Of a stretch of DNA of 64,000 nucleotides, positions 36,085 through 45,805 are shown piece by piece. How positions within the stretch are numbered: position 1 is the first letter of the stretch; each line of letters begins with the position of its first letter. Location: positions 124,001 to 188,000 of the forward strand of contig NZ_CP038145.1 in NCBI RefSeq assembly GCF_004519515.1. The letters run 5' to 3'. The notes beneath the pieces are model-generated. The model made no database searches. It was not told where the DNA came from and saw only the letters and a program-made list of their open reading frames with translations. The DNA comes from Actinobacillus indolicus (GTDB lineage Bacteria > Pseudomonadota > Gammaproteobacteria > Enterobacterales > Pasteurellaceae). Position numbers and translations under genes: made by a program.

Positions 36085-36870
36085 ATGTTTGATATTCTAT
36101 TTCCTGCTTGGATCGCTGGAATTTTATTATCGCTCATCACCGCCCCTTTAGGGGCTTTTGTCGTCTGGCGAAAAATGGCGTATTTTGGAGATACACTCTC
36201 TCACTCGGCATTACTTGGTGTTGCATTTGGCTTTTTTCTTGAAATCGATCCCTATTTTGCAGTAATCGGCATGACATTACTGCTCGCATTAGGCTTAGTC
36301 TGGTTAGAACAACGTTCAAACCATTCCGTTGACACCCTACTGGGTATCATTGCCCATTGTAGCTTATCCCTTGGTGTTATTACGATAAGCCTATTAGACA
36401 ATGTCCGAGTAGATTTAATGTCCTATCTCTTTGGCGATTTACTTGCCATTAATGTAGATGATGTCTTTTTTATTGCCATCGGCGTGGCTTGTATTGCAAT
36501 TATTTTGGCTTTTTTCTGGAAAAAGTTCCTCTCTATGACCGTCAGTCCAGAACTTGCCCAAATTGAAGGGCTAAACATTGCCCGTTTACGCCTATTATTA
36601 ATGCTACTGACCGCATTTACTATCGCACTTACCATGAAATTTGTTGGCGCGTTAATCATTACCTCCTTATTAATCATTCCATCTGCGACCGCAAGACGTT
36701 TTGCTAAAACCCCTGAAATGATGGTCATCTATGCTATTTTCTTTAGCATTATTGCGGTGACTGGAGGACTATTATTTTCTGCATTTAAAGATACGCCAGC
36801 GGGCCCATCCGTCGTGATTTGTGCAGGCAGTTTATTCCTTATGTCGTTATTCAAAAAAGAATCTAATTAA
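36085..36870 (+). CDS. znuB: Zinc ABC transporter permease ZnuB
   Basis: A 261-residue ABC-3 family permease with about seven to eight hydrophobic helices and conserved GDTLSHSALLGVAFG near residue 35. It forms the membrane channel for ZnuC. A terminator follows at 36947-36976. Confidence 0.95.
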   Translation: MFDILFPAWIAGILLSLITAPLGAFVVWRKMAYFGDTLSHSALLGVAFGFFLEIDPYFAVIGMTLLLALGLVWLEQRSNHSVDTLLGIIAHCSLSLGVITISLLDNVRVDLMSYLFGDLLAINVDDVFFIAIGVACIAIILAFFWKKFLSMTVSPELAQIEGLNIARLRLLLMLLTAFTIALTMKFVGALIITSLLIIPSATARRFAKTPEMMVIYAIFFSIIAVTGGLLFSAFKDTPAGPSVVICAGSLFLMSLFKKESN

Positions 36871-36946
36871 GATCAAGAAATTCTGATTTAGCCTATTGAA
36901 TTTTTTGTAAATTTCCGCTTAAATCATACCGCTTGTTAGACAAAAT

Positions 36947-36976
36947 AAAAGGATGCTAGACAGGCATCCTTTTATC
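36947..36976 (+). terminator. znuB terminator
   Basis: AAAAGGATGC / GCATCCTTTT stem followed by T-rich DNA; an uptake signal lies just before it. Confidence 0.75.
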
Positions 36977-37034
36977 TTTCTCTCAAGAGAATATAAAAAT
37001 CTAGATTAACGACAACAAACATAAGAAGTAGTAT

Positions 37035-37832
37035 ATGTGCCAATTATTAGGAATGAATTGTAATACACCAACGGATATTACCTTCTCCTTTGAAGGTTTT
37101 CGACGGCGAGCGGGCTTAACCGATCATCATACAGATGGATTTGGTATTGCTTTTTTTGAAGGAAAGGGCGTGCGTATTTTTCGAGATAACCGCCCTGGAG
37201 CCTCTTCCCCAATGGCTGATCTTGTTAGCCAATATCGAATTAAATCTTTTAATGTTATCGCCCATATCCGCAAAGCGACGCGTGGCGATATTAATTTAGA
37301 AAACACCCACCCCTTTATGCGTGAAATTTGGGGCGAAAACTGGGTTTTTGCACACAACGGGACCGTTGATGTCAAAGTTTGCCCAAATAGTCATTATCAA
37401 CCTATCGGAACCACAGATTCAGAAGCCGCATTTTGTTGCATTGCCGCAAGCTTAAAAAAACGCTTTTCACAAAAACCAAGTGAAAAAGAGATTTTTGATG
37501 CCGTGATTGAAATTGCCAGTGAAATTGCAACTCATGGCGTATTTAACTTTATTATGTCGAACGGACATTGGATGATTGCTCGTTGCTCAACGAATTTACA
37601 TTACGTCTGTCGCAAAGCGCCATTTGGAACGGCATTACGTGATGATGATGTGATGATTGACTTCCGTGAATACACTAAGGAGTCTGACAAAGTGACCATT
37701 ATTACCACTCAACCACTTACCAAAAATGAGAATTGGACAAAGATGAAAAATGGTGGCTATGTCTTTTTTAAAGACGGTGATGTGTTATTTGAAGTCGAGG
37801 GTACATTACCTGACTGTAAACCACATGTCTAA
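37035..37832 (+). CDS. Class II glutamine amidotransferase (YafJ-like)
   Basis: A 265-residue Ntn-type amidotransferase. The catalytic Cys2 follows the start Met (MCQLLGMNCNTP). Conserved HTDGFGIAFFE, HIRKATRGDI and FAHNGTV form the glutaminase site. No synthase domain is attached. YafJ-type proteins have no confirmed acceptor reaction. It is a stand-alone gene converging on lon, with a shared terminator between. Confidence 0.88.
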   Translation: MCQLLGMNCNTPTDITFSFEGFRRRAGLTDHHTDGFGIAFFEGKGVRIFRDNRPGASSPMADLVSQYRIKSFNVIAHIRKATRGDINLENTHPFMREIWGENWVFAHNGTVDVKVCPNSHYQPIGTTDSEAAFCCIAASLKKRFSQKPSEKEIFDAVIEIASEIATHGVFNFIMSNGHWMIARCSTNLHYVCRKAPFGTALRDDDVMIDFREYTKESDKVTIITTQPLTKNENWTKMKNGGYVFFKDGDVLFEVEGTLPDCKPHV

Positions 37833-37857
37833 TGAATATTTCAGTGTTTATATGAAT

Positions 37858-37888
37858 AAGGTCTAGCAAAATGCTAGACCTTATTTAT
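37858..37888. terminator. Shared terminator of yafJ-like gene and lon
   Basis: AAGGTCTAGCA / TGCTAGACCTT stem, flanked by A/T runs, between convergent genes. Confidence 0.8.
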
Positions 37889-37889
37889 T

Positions 37890-40295
37890 TTATTGCACTG
37901 AAGTTGTGACTTTTGATTTTTTAATTTTTATTGGATTAGTGGCTTGAGGCACAATCTCAATCCCTTCAGGTGGATTTTGTAACGCAATTGCCAACACTTC
38001 ATCAATGGTTTCCACCGCGTGAATGGCTAGAGCTTGTTTTGCATTTTCAGGGATTTCTTCCAAATCTTTTTCATTCTCTTTTGGAATAATCACAGTCTTA
38101 ATGCCACCACGATGTGCCGCTAACAATTTCTCTTTTAAGCCACCGATTGGCAAGACTTTACCACGCAAGGTAATTTCACCGGTCATTGCCACATCTGCAC
38201 GCACTGGATTGCCCGTTAAGCTAGAGACTAACGCAGTACACATTGCAATACCTGCACTTGGGCCATCTTTCGGCGTTGCGCCTTCAGGAACGTGAACATG
38301 AATATCACGTTTTTCGTGGAAATCGCTCGCAATACCTAATTTTTCAGCTCTTGCACGCACGACCATCATTGCCGCTTGAATGGACTCTTTCATCACATCA
38401 CCAAGAGAACCTGTGTAAGAGAACTTCCCTTTACCAGCCACAGAAGCGGTTTCAATCGTCAATAAATCACCGCCGACTTCCGTCCACGCTAAACCTGTCA
38501 CTTCACCGATACGGTTCTGGCTATCCATTTTGCCGTAATCAAAACGCTGTACGCCCAAGTAATCTTTTAAGTTTTCTTGGCTAACGGTGATCGATTTGAG
38601 TTTCTTATCCATCACTAACGCTTTTACCGCTTTACGACAAATTTTCGCAATCTCACGTTCAAGGCTACGCACCCCAGCTTCACGGGTGTAGTAACGAATA
38701 ATGCCCAAAATCGCACTATCATCAATCACAAGTTCGCCAGCTTTCAAGCCGTTATTCTCTTGCTGTTTCGCAATCAAATGATCTTTAGCAATGTGCATTT
38801 TTTCATCTTCCGTATAACCCGAAAGGCGAATAACTTCCATACGGTCTAACAATGCAGGTGGAATGTGCATTGAGTTTGATGTCGCCACAAACATCACATC
38901 AGACAGATCGTAATCGACTTCTAAATAGTGATCGTTAAAGGCTTTATTCTGTTCAGGATCAAGCACTTCAAGCAGTGCAGACGCAGGATCACCACGCATA
39001 TCTTGTGCCATTTTGTCGATTTCATCGAGTAAGAAAAGCGGGTTTTTAACGCCAACTTTTGCCATTTTCATCATCAACTGACCTGGCATTGAACCGATGT
39101 AAGTACGGCGATGACCACGAATTTCCGCTTCATCACGTACGCCACCTAATGCCATACGCACATATTTTCTGCCTGTTGCATTCGCAATCGACTGACCCAG
39201 TGACGTTTTACCCACGCCCGGTGGTCCAACTAAGCAAAGGATCGGGCCTTTGAGCTTGTTCAAACGGCTTTGTACCGCAAGGTATTCCAAAATACGTTCT
39301 TTAACACGCTCTAATCCGTAGTGATCTTTATCCAGCACTTCTTGAGCTTTTTGCAAATCTTTCTTCACAACAGACCGCTTGTGCCACGGCATTTGTAAAA
39401 TCCAGTCGATATAACTACGCACAACTGTTGCTTCAGCAGAACTTTGTGGCATTGCTTTCAGCTTATTAAATTCGCTATCCACCTTTTCTTGCACTTCTTT
39501 TGGCAATTTTGCTTCGGCAATTTTTTCTTTGAGCTTATCTAACTCACTCTGTTCCGCTTCTTCTTCGCCACCCAGCTCTTTACGAATTGCCTTAATTTGC
39601 TCATTCAGATAATAATCACGCTGATTTTTTTCCATCTGCTGTTTAACACGGTTACGGATACGGCTTTCGGTTTCCATTGTGTCCATTTCCGTTGCCATCG
39701 CTAACAACAAGGCTTCAAAACGAGCAATAAGATTAGGCTCTTCCAACAACGCCTGTTTTTGTTTTACCGAAGCAATCAAATTTGCAGACATCGTATCTGC
39801 CAAGCGGTCTTCAAAGGTAATTTTTTGCAATTTTGGTAAAATTTCTGCAGGGACTTTTTTATTGCTTTTAACGTAATTTTCAAACTCATTGAGTGCAGTT
39901 TTGGCAATCGCTTTTAACTCTTCGTTATCGTCTTGATAATCAGAAGGCATTGGGGAAACGCCAGCCCAAAAGCCATTTTCATCATCCTGAATATGCTCAA
40001 TTTTGCCACGCACCTGACCTTCGACTAATACTTTTACGGTGCCGTCAGGAAGATTTAACATTTGAATGATATTTGCCATAACACCAACATCATAAATATC
40101 TTCAGTAGTTGGGTCTTCTTTATTCGGATCTTTTTGTGTCACTAAAAATAGTTGTTTGTTGGTATCCATCGCCGCACGTAACGCTTGGACTGATTTTTCA
40201 CGTCCAACAAATAACGGCATTACCATATAAGGAAAGACGACAACATCTCGTAGTGGTAATAGAGGTAATTCAATTAATTTCTTTTTTCTTGCCAT
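37890..40295 (-). CDS. lon: ATP-dependent protease Lon
   Basis: An 801-residue LonA protease. It has the N-terminal substrate domain (ELPLLPLRDVVVFPYMVMPL), the AAA domain with Walker A GPPGVGKTS and Walker B FLLDEIDK, and the protease domain with the Ser-Lys dyad in PKDGPSAG and the later Lys. It degrades damaged and regulatory proteins in the cytosol. An uptake signal lies inside the gene near 39371. Length is normal. Confidence 0.98.
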   Translation of the reverse strand: MARKKKLIELPLLPLRDVVVFPYMVMPLFVGREKSVQALRAAMDTNKQLFLVTQKDPNKEDPTTEDIYDVGVMANIIQMLNLPDGTVKVLVEGQVRGKIEHIQDDENGFWAGVSPMPSDYQDDNEELKAIAKTALNEFENYVKSNKKVPAEILPKLQKITFEDRLADTMSANLIASVKQKQALLEEPNLIARFEALLLAMATEMDTMETESRIRNRVKQQMEKNQRDYYLNEQIKAIRKELGGEEEAEQSELDKLKEKIAEAKLPKEVQEKVDSEFNKLKAMPQSSAEATVVRSYIDWILQMPWHKRSVVKKDLQKAQEVLDKDHYGLERVKERILEYLAVQSRLNKLKGPILCLVGPPGVGKTSLGQSIANATGRKYVRMALGGVRDEAEIRGHRRTYIGSMPGQLMMKMAKVGVKNPLFLLDEIDKMAQDMRGDPASALLEVLDPEQNKAFNDHYLEVDYDLSDVMFVATSNSMHIPPALLDRMEVIRLSGYTEDEKMHIAKDHLIAKQQENNGLKAGELVIDDSAILGIIRYYTREAGVRSLEREIAKICRKAVKALVMDKKLKSITVSQENLKDYLGVQRFDYGKMDSQNRIGEVTGLAWTEVGGDLLTIETASVAGKGKFSYTGSLGDVMKESIQAAMMVVRARAEKLGIASDFHEKRDIHVHVPEGATPKDGPSAGIAMCTALVSSLTGNPVRADVAMTGEITLRGKVLPIGGLKEKLLAAHRGGIKTVIIPKENEKDLEEIPENAKQALAIHAVETIDEVLAIALQNPPEGIEIVPQATNPIKIKKSKVTTSVQ

Positions 40296-40442
40296 TGGAT
40301 TGCTCTCCTAAAAATAGAATTCTCACATTATGGGGGTAGATTTTGGAAATACAAGTGGAAAACGTAATAAAATAAAAGCATTCAACATTTAGTGAAAAAA
40401 TGCTATATTTCAGTAAAATTTTGCCAATAAATTCAAAGAAAA

Positions 40443-41072
40443 ATGACGCATTATCAAGATATTTCTATCGCATTAGCAGGGGTGTGCCAATCTGCAAGCC
40501 TCGTACAACAATTTGCACATAAAGGTATTGCTGATCGTGATACATTTAAACATTCTTTAGAAAGTTTATTTATTACCCAACCAGATTCAACACTGGATGT
40601 TTTTCAAGGGAATTTATCTCATTTAAAACAAGGGCTTGAAACAGCATTAGCTCAGTTTGGTGGAGCAAAAGGTAAATTGGATACTGAAATTGGTCGCTAT
40701 TGGATTGGCGTGTTAGCTTTAAGTCAAAAACTTGATAAAAATCCCCAAGCAAAAGCAAATTTAGCTCAACGCTTACAACAATTAGAACGTCAGTTATCCC
40801 TTTATGACAATGATATTTTACATGAGCAAATGATTGCCAATATTGCGAGTATTTATAGCGATATTATTAGCCCGCTAGGTTCTCGAATTCATGTTTTAGG
40901 TGTACATAATTATCTCACTCGTCCTGATATTCAAAATCGAGTAAGAGCATCGCTACTGGCGGGTATTCGCGCTGGTATTTTATGGCAACAAGTGGGAGGA
41001 AGTCGTTGGCAATTTTTCTTTTCCCGCAAAAAAATTCTGAATGCAACACAATATTTATATTCACAACTCTAA
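40443..41072 (+). CDS. hflD: High frequency lysogenization protein HflD homologue
   Basis: A 209-residue mainly helical protein matching the HflD family (SIALAGVCQSASLVQQFAHKG; GSRIHVLGVHNYL). In E. coli HflD binds phage CII; its ordinary role is unclear and it is a peripheral membrane protein. It lies 14 bp upstream of purB, the conserved order (mnmA)-hflD-purB. Confidence 0.93.
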   Translation: MTHYQDISIALAGVCQSASLVQQFAHKGIADRDTFKHSLESLFITQPDSTLDVFQGNLSHLKQGLETALAQFGGAKGKLDTEIGRYWIGVLALSQKLDKNPQAKANLAQRLQQLERQLSLYDNDILHEQMIANIASIYSDIISPLGSRIHVLGVHNYLTRPDIQNRVRASLLAGIRAGILWQQVGGSRWQFFFSRKKILNATQYLYSQL

Positions 41073-41086
41073 CGGAGAAAACCCCT

Positions 41087-42457
41087 ATGCAACTTAATGC
41101 TTTAACTGCATTGTCCCCGATTGACGGTCGCTACCAAGACAAAGCTGCCGCACTTCGCCCGATTTTCAGTGAATTTGGCTTGCTTAAATTTCGTGTTACC
41201 GTAGAAGTTCGTTGGTTACAAAAACTGGCTTCTCACGCACAAATCAACGAGGTTCCTGCTTTTTCTGAAAAAGCAAACGATTACCTAGATCAGATCGTTA
41301 AAAATTTCTCTATTGAAGATGCCGAGCGTATTAAAACGATTGAACGTACCACTAATCACGATGTTAAAGCCGTTGAATATTTCTTAAAAGAGAAGTGCGA
41401 AGCCTTGCCTGAACTACAAAAAATCAATGAATTTATTCACTTTGCTTGTACTTCTGAAGATATCAATAATACTTCTCATGCCTTGATGCTCAAAACGGCT
41501 CGTCAAGAAGTTTTATTGCCTGAATGGAAAAAAGTGATTGATGCGGTCGTAGAGCTTGCGAATCGCTACAAAGATATTCCGCTTCTTTCTCGCACGCACG
41601 GTCAGCCTGCCAGCCCAACCACAATTGGTAAAGAAATGGCAAATGTTGCGTATCGTTTAAAACGTCAATATAAGCAGTTAGAAAACTTAGAAATTTTAGC
41701 TAAAATCAATGGGGCAGTAGGTAACTACAATGCACATTTATCTGCTTATCCTGATGTAGATTGGCACACTTTCAGCCAAGAGTTTGTAACAGAATCTTTA
41801 GGCGTAACTTGGAACCCATACACCACTCAAATTGAACCGCACGATTACATTGCAGAATTTTTTGATTGTGTCGCTCGCTTCAATACGATTGTGATCGACT
41901 TTGACCGTGATATGTGGGGCTATATTGCATTAAATCACTTTAAACAACGTACTATCGCAGGTGAAATTGGTTCTTCTACAATGCCACATAAAGTCAATCC
42001 AATTGACTTTGAAAATTCAGAAGGCAACTTAGGTTTAGCCAATGCGGTAATGAACCATTTAGGGCAAAAATTACCGATTTCTCGTTGGCAACGTGATTTA
42101 ACCGACTCAACCGTATTGCGTAACTTAGGCGTAGGTTTAGGTTATGCGTTGATTGCTTATGCTTCTACGCTAAAAGGGATCAGTAAGTTAGAAGTGAATG
42201 AGCAACATTTGCGAGAGGAGTTAGATCAAAACTGGGAAGTGTTAGCAGAGCCAATTCAAACGGTGATGCGCCGTTATGGTATTGAAAAGCCGTATGAAAA
42301 ACTCAAAGAGCTAACCCGTGGTAAACGTGTAGATGGCGAGGCGATGCGTCAATTTATTGATGGATTGGCATTGCCACAAGCAGAGAAAGATCGCTTAAAA
42401 CAGATGACCCCTGCAAGCTATATTGGCTATGCAGTGGAACTTGTTGAAAAGCTGTAA
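41087..42457 (+). CDS. purB: Adenylosuccinate lyase
   Basis: A 456-residue fumarase-superfamily lyase with the signature GSSTMPHKVNPIDFENSEGN, the ASPTTIGKE region after RTHGQP, and TSEDINNTSHAL. It acts twice in purine synthesis, on SAICAR and adenylosuccinate. The ATG at 41087 has a CGGAGAAA ribosome site and gives the canonical MQLNALTALSPIDGRY; the frame's upstream extension overlaps hflD and is not used. Confidence 0.97.
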   Translation: MQLNALTALSPIDGRYQDKAAALRPIFSEFGLLKFRVTVEVRWLQKLASHAQINEVPAFSEKANDYLDQIVKNFSIEDAERIKTIERTTNHDVKAVEYFLKEKCEALPELQKINEFIHFACTSEDINNTSHALMLKTARQEVLLPEWKKVIDAVVELANRYKDIPLLSRTHGQPASPTTIGKEMANVAYRLKRQYKQLENLEILAKINGAVGNYNAHLSAYPDVDWHTFSQEFVTESLGVTWNPYTTQIEPHDYIAEFFDCVARFNTIVIDFDRDMWGYIALNHFKQRTIAGEIGSSTMPHKVNPIDFENSEGNLGLANAVMNHLGQKLPISRWQRDLTDSTVLRNLGVGLGYALIAYASTLKGISKLEVNEQHLREELDQNWEVLAEPIQTVMRRYGIEKPYEKLKELTRGKRVDGEAMRQFIDGLALPQAEKDRLKQMTPASYIGYAVELVEKL

Positions 42458-42541
42458 AGTTTTGCTGAAAAGTGACTGCTTTATCAATACAAGCGGTCAC
42501 TTTTAGGAAAAATTTTGCAAATGTGAATTGGGAGAATAAAA

Positions 42542-43306
42542 ATGAAACAGTCCATTCGCCATAATAAAATTATCGAATTGGTTAATCAATTAGGTTATGT
42601 CAGCACGGAAGAGCTAGTCGCACAATTAAATGTGAGTTCTCAAACGATCCGACGTGATCTGAATGAACTTGCCGAAAATAATTTAATTCGCCGCCATCAC
42701 GGTGGTGCTGGAGTTCCTTCGAATAGTGAGAATAGTGACTACACTGAAAGAAAATATTTCTTTTCAGAGCAAAAGGAATATATTGGTCAGCGTGTCGCTA
42801 GACTGATTCCGAATGGTTCTTCTCTCTTTATCGATATTGGTACAACACCTGAAGCGGTTGCTTTTGCATTACTCTCTCACAAAGACCTACGTATTGTCAC
42901 CAATAACTTAAATGCTGCCCATATCCTCAAAGAGAAAGAGGATTTTCAAATTACGATTGCAGGCGGAGGACTACGTCCCGATGGTGGTATTATTGGTGAA
43001 GCAACTGTCAATTTCATCAATCAATTTCGTTTAGATTACTGCATTTTAGGTATTAGTGCGATAGAATCAGATGGTTCAATGATGGATTATGATTACCACG
43101 AAGTGCAAGTTAAACGTGCGTTAATGCGAAATGCCCGCAATGTGGTTCTTGTTACCGATCATTCTAAATTTACTCGCAATGCGATTGTGCGTTTAGGTGA
43201 TGTCAGAGAGGTGAATTATCTCTTTACCGATCGCCCATTACCAATAGAATTGCAAAACCATCTTATTCACAGTGATGTTACTGTGCATATTTGTAACGAA
43301 AAATAA
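42542..43306 (+). CDS. glpR: DeoR-family regulator GlpR
   Basis: A 254-residue DeoR-family repressor. The N-terminal winged HTH reads KIIELVNQLGYVSTEELVAQ...SSQTIRRDLNEL, and the C-terminal sugar-phosphate sensor has DIGTTPEAVA and VTDHSKF. By resemblance it is the glycerol-3-phosphate repressor GlpR. No glp target genes are nearby. ubiA begins 3 bp after its stop, so the two are probably co-transcribed. Confidence 0.85.
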   Translation: MKQSIRHNKIIELVNQLGYVSTEELVAQLNVSSQTIRRDLNELAENNLIRRHHGGAGVPSNSENSDYTERKYFFSEQKEYIGQRVARLIPNGSSLFIDIGTTPEAVAFALLSHKDLRIVTNNLNAAHILKEKEDFQITIAGGGLRPDGGIIGEATVNFINQFRLDYCILGISAIESDGSMMDYDYHEVQVKRALMRNARNVVLVTDHSKFTRNAIVRLGDVREVNYLFTDRPLPIELQNHLIHSDVTVHICNEK

Positions 43307-43308
43307 GA

Positions 43309-44181
43309 ATGAAATCACATTTTAGTCAAGACAAATGGTTGGCTTATATGCAATTAATGCGTTTAGATAAGCCAATCGGTACTTTTTTATTACTTTGGCC
43401 GACCTTATGGGCGTTATTTGCGGTGGCAGATGGCATTCCGCCTTTACCTATTTTAATCATTTTTGTTCTTGGCGTGATTATCATGCGTGCGGCAGGCTGT
43501 GTCATCAACGACTATGCCGATCGCCATATTGACGGTAACGTACAAAGAACTTCACAACGCCCACTCGCCACAGGTAGAGCAACGGCAAAAGAAGCCAAAA
43601 TACTCTTTGTTACACTGATTTTGGTTGCTTTTTTATTGGTATTACAGCTAAACCTTTATACTATCGGCTTATCTGTGATTGCTGTTGGTTTAGCCACCGT
43701 TTATCCTTTTATGAAACGTTACACCCATTTACCCCAATTTGTACTGGGAATGGCATTTGGTTGGTCAATTCCAATGGCATACGGAGCAGTAACTGAAACA
43801 TTACCCCTAGAGTGTTGGTTACTTTTTTTTGCTAATCTCGCTTGGACGGTTGCCTACGACACCCAATATGCAATGGTGGATAGAGATGATGATTTACGAA
43901 TCGGCGTAAAATCAACCGCAATTTTATTTGCTCAATACGACAATAAAATCATTGCCTTATTACAAGCTACCGCATTAATCCTACTTACGATTTTTGGAAA
44001 AATAAGCCATTATTCAACCGCTTATTTCGTTGCATTAGGGCTAACTGCTACCTTATTTATCTATCAATGTAAACTCACCAAACAACGTGAACGAGAAGCT
44101 TGTTTCAAAGCCTTTTTAAATAATCATTATGTAGGCATGGGGATCTTCATTGCGATTTTAATCGGCATTTATACTGCTTAG
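43309..44181 (+). CDS. ubiA: 4-hydroxybenzoate octaprenyltransferase
   Basis: A 290-residue integral membrane prenyltransferase. The Asp-rich motifs are NDYADRHIDG (near residue 68) and YDTQYAMVDRDDD (near 185), both needed for Mg-diphosphate binding. Eight or nine hydrophobic helices are visible. It attaches the polyprenyl chain in ubiquinone synthesis. ubiC is not adjacent. It is the last core gene before the tRNA-Leu insertion site. Confidence 0.96.
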   Translation: MKSHFSQDKWLAYMQLMRLDKPIGTFLLLWPTLWALFAVADGIPPLPILIIFVLGVIIMRAAGCVINDYADRHIDGNVQRTSQRPLATGRATAKEAKILFVTLILVAFLLVLQLNLYTIGLSVIAVGLATVYPFMKRYTHLPQFVLGMAFGWSIPMAYGAVTETLPLECWLLFFANLAWTVAYDTQYAMVDRDDDLRIGVKSTAILFAQYDNKIIALLQATALILLTIFGKISHYSTAYFVALGLTATLFIYQCKLTKQREREACFKAFLNNHYVGMGIFIAILIGIYTA

Positions 44182-44307
44182 TGTTGAAAATAAAAACAAC
44201 CGATTGAAACCACACGATTTTTACTTGCAACCTTAACCGAAGCCCCCTATAATGCACCCATTCATCTTGCTAGTAAATCTGGCAGAAATCCAAAATACCA
44301 CCTCAAT

Positions 44308-44393
44308 GCCTGAGTGGTGAAATCGGTAGACACAACGGATTCAAAATCCGTCGCCCCTAAAGCGTGTCGGTTCGAGTCCGACCTCAGGCACCA
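44308..44393 (+). tRNA. tRNA-Leu (CAA), probable ICE attachment gene
   Basis: An 86-nt type II tRNA with encoded CCA. The acceptor GCCTGAG pairs with CTCAGGC. The anticodon stem ACGGA/TCCGT holds the loop TTCAAAA, so the anticodon is CAA. A variable arm and a standard T-arm (GGTTCGAGTCC) are present. The foreign DNA begins right after its 3' end, so the tRNA 3' half is the likely attL core of an integrative element. Confidence 0.93.
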
Positions 44394-44450
44394 TCGTACT
44401 AGACTGCACAAAAAACAGATTTCTTTACTAATTAAAATGGAGAGATTTGT

Positions 44451-45002
44451 ATGCTACAGTCTATCAAACCGTTTATTGTTACTGTAATGTCCACTAAAGG
44501 TGGAGTAACAAAATCAACTAATGTCGCAAATATAGGTGCTTTCTGTGCTGATCACAGTATTAAAACTTTAATGATCGACACTGATGTTCAAGCTACCCTA
44601 TCGTCTTATTATCATATTGAAGATTCCGCACCTTTTGGATTATATGAATTTTTCACTCGACCTGATCTTCCATTAAATGAGATCATATCTCGGACAGAAT
44701 TCTCTAATTTGGATTTAATCCAATCTAACGACCCACTAGATAAGCTCTCTACCGTTCTTACAAGTACACCAGGTGGTATCCTAAAGTTCAATCAACTTGT
44801 TAAAAAAATTGATGGCTATGATTTAATCATAGTTGACACTAGAGGTACACGGGGCATTACGGTTGATATGACAGTCCTTGCTAGCGATCTTATCCTTTCT
44901 CCACTAAGACCAGAGTTGGTATCTGCTCGTGAATTTATGCGTGCTACCTTAGGTATATATAAAAATCTAAACATTTTTACAGACTACGGTACTCTTATAT
45001 AA
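44451..45002 (+). CDS. ParA-like ATPase, probably C-terminally truncated
   Basis: A 183-residue protein with the deviant Walker A KGGVTKST (near residue 16), the DTDVQATLSSYY motif, and Walker B DLIIVDTRGTRG. This is the ParA/MinD partition ATPase fold. Relatives are usually well over 250 residues, and this frame stops right after the central domain (DYGTLI). The sequence after it is A/T-rich with no continuation I trust. As the first gene after the tRNA it matches the parA that opens Pasteurellaceae ICEs and probably aids element maintenance, if still functional. Confidence 0.75.
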   Translation: MLQSIKPFIVTVMSTKGGVTKSTNVANIGAFCADHSIKTLMIDTDVQATLSSYYHIEDSAPFGLYEFFTRPDLPLNEIISRTEFSNLDLIQSNDPLDKLSTVLTSTPGGILKFNQLVKKIDGYDLIIVDTRGTRGITVDMTVLASDLILSPLRPELVSAREFMRATLGIYKNLNIFTDYGTLI

Positions 45003-45304
45003 ATTCGTGCGGTTAACATTTATGTACCTTCATTTAGATCTATAAATTATGCCTGTACCATTTAACTCTATTTAATTGCTATATGGTGGTAGTATTTAAG
45101 TTATTTATGCTAGTAGCTTTGAACTATACTCAAATGACAGTATTAATTTTGATATTTTTAAACATGCTGAACCAGCATAAACTCTTCACACAAATTTTAT
45201 AGTTTTCCCCAAGAATCATTCCAAATCTATGATTACTTTTCTCTCTTAAACAGAATGACAAACTTTTAGACTGTCACAACAAAATTACAACATATCTTTC
45301 TATT
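45003..45304 (+). other. A/T-rich gap after truncated parA
   Basis: About 300 bp without a convincing gene. A short open stretch (ASSFELYSNDSINFDIFKHA) ends at about 45171 and might be an eroded coding tail, but it has no start and no family match. The rest shows nothing recognisable. Confidence 0.35.
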
Positions 45305-45616
45305 ATGAAATATTTACTCATATTTCCCGTACTGTGCTGTTTAGAAAATTTTTCTCATGCTCAAAATATTGAACCAAGAATTGGAAAAATATGTCATGCT
45401 GAACCAGAGTACTCTAATTATAATTATGCGGGGCTTTGGGAACTTGGGGACGACGGAAAACTACAGTGTAACTATTGGCAGTTTTTATCAGACGAGCAAA
45501 AAAAGGAGGCTATTGAGTTACGTTTTGGATCACGGTTAGATAATAAAGATTCTTATGACAATAACATAGATGATGAAACTGACCATGAGCTTGAAATTTA
45601 TATATATGAAGAATAG
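45305..45616 (+). CDS. Small secreted protein of unknown function
   Basis: A 103-residue protein with a likely signal peptide (MKYLLIFPVLCCLENFSHAQ). The mature part is acidic and Tyr/Glu/Asp-rich with two Cys (KICHAEP, LQCNYW) that could pair in the periplasm. I do not recognise the family. The Cys pair in the signal core is not a good lipobox. It lies alone between the truncated parA and a strong terminator hairpin at 45669-45692. Confidence 0.5.
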   Translation: MKYLLIFPVLCCLENFSHAQNIEPRIGKICHAEPEYSNYNYAGLWELGDDGKLQCNYWQFLSDEQKKEAIELRFGSRLDNKDSYDNNIDDETDHELEIYIYEE

Positions 45617-45668
45617 TGGCAAAAAGGAAAAGGCTAAGGGATAATAAGGGTAAATTTTTCAAGGGCAA

Positions 45669-45692
45669 CCCGCTCCACTGAAGTGGAGCGGG
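45669..45692 (+). terminator. Strong hairpin after the small secreted gene
   Basis: CCCGCTCCACT / AGTGGAGCGGG, an 11-bp perfect stem with a 2-base gap. No long T run follows, so it may act as a terminator or an RNA end. Confidence 0.55.
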
Positions 45693-45805
45693 CTTACCCA
45701 AAAAGGTTCATTTACTTATGAAAAGGCTAAAGGGCTAAAAGGCTTGATAAAACATCTAAAGTGTCACACAATATTATCAAGCGAATATTTGAACTATAAA
45801 AAAGA

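Noticed and set aside
40982..41086. Upstream extension of the purB frame
   Set aside because: It overlaps the 3' end of hflD in another frame; the ATG at 41087 has a ribosome site and the conserved PurB start.
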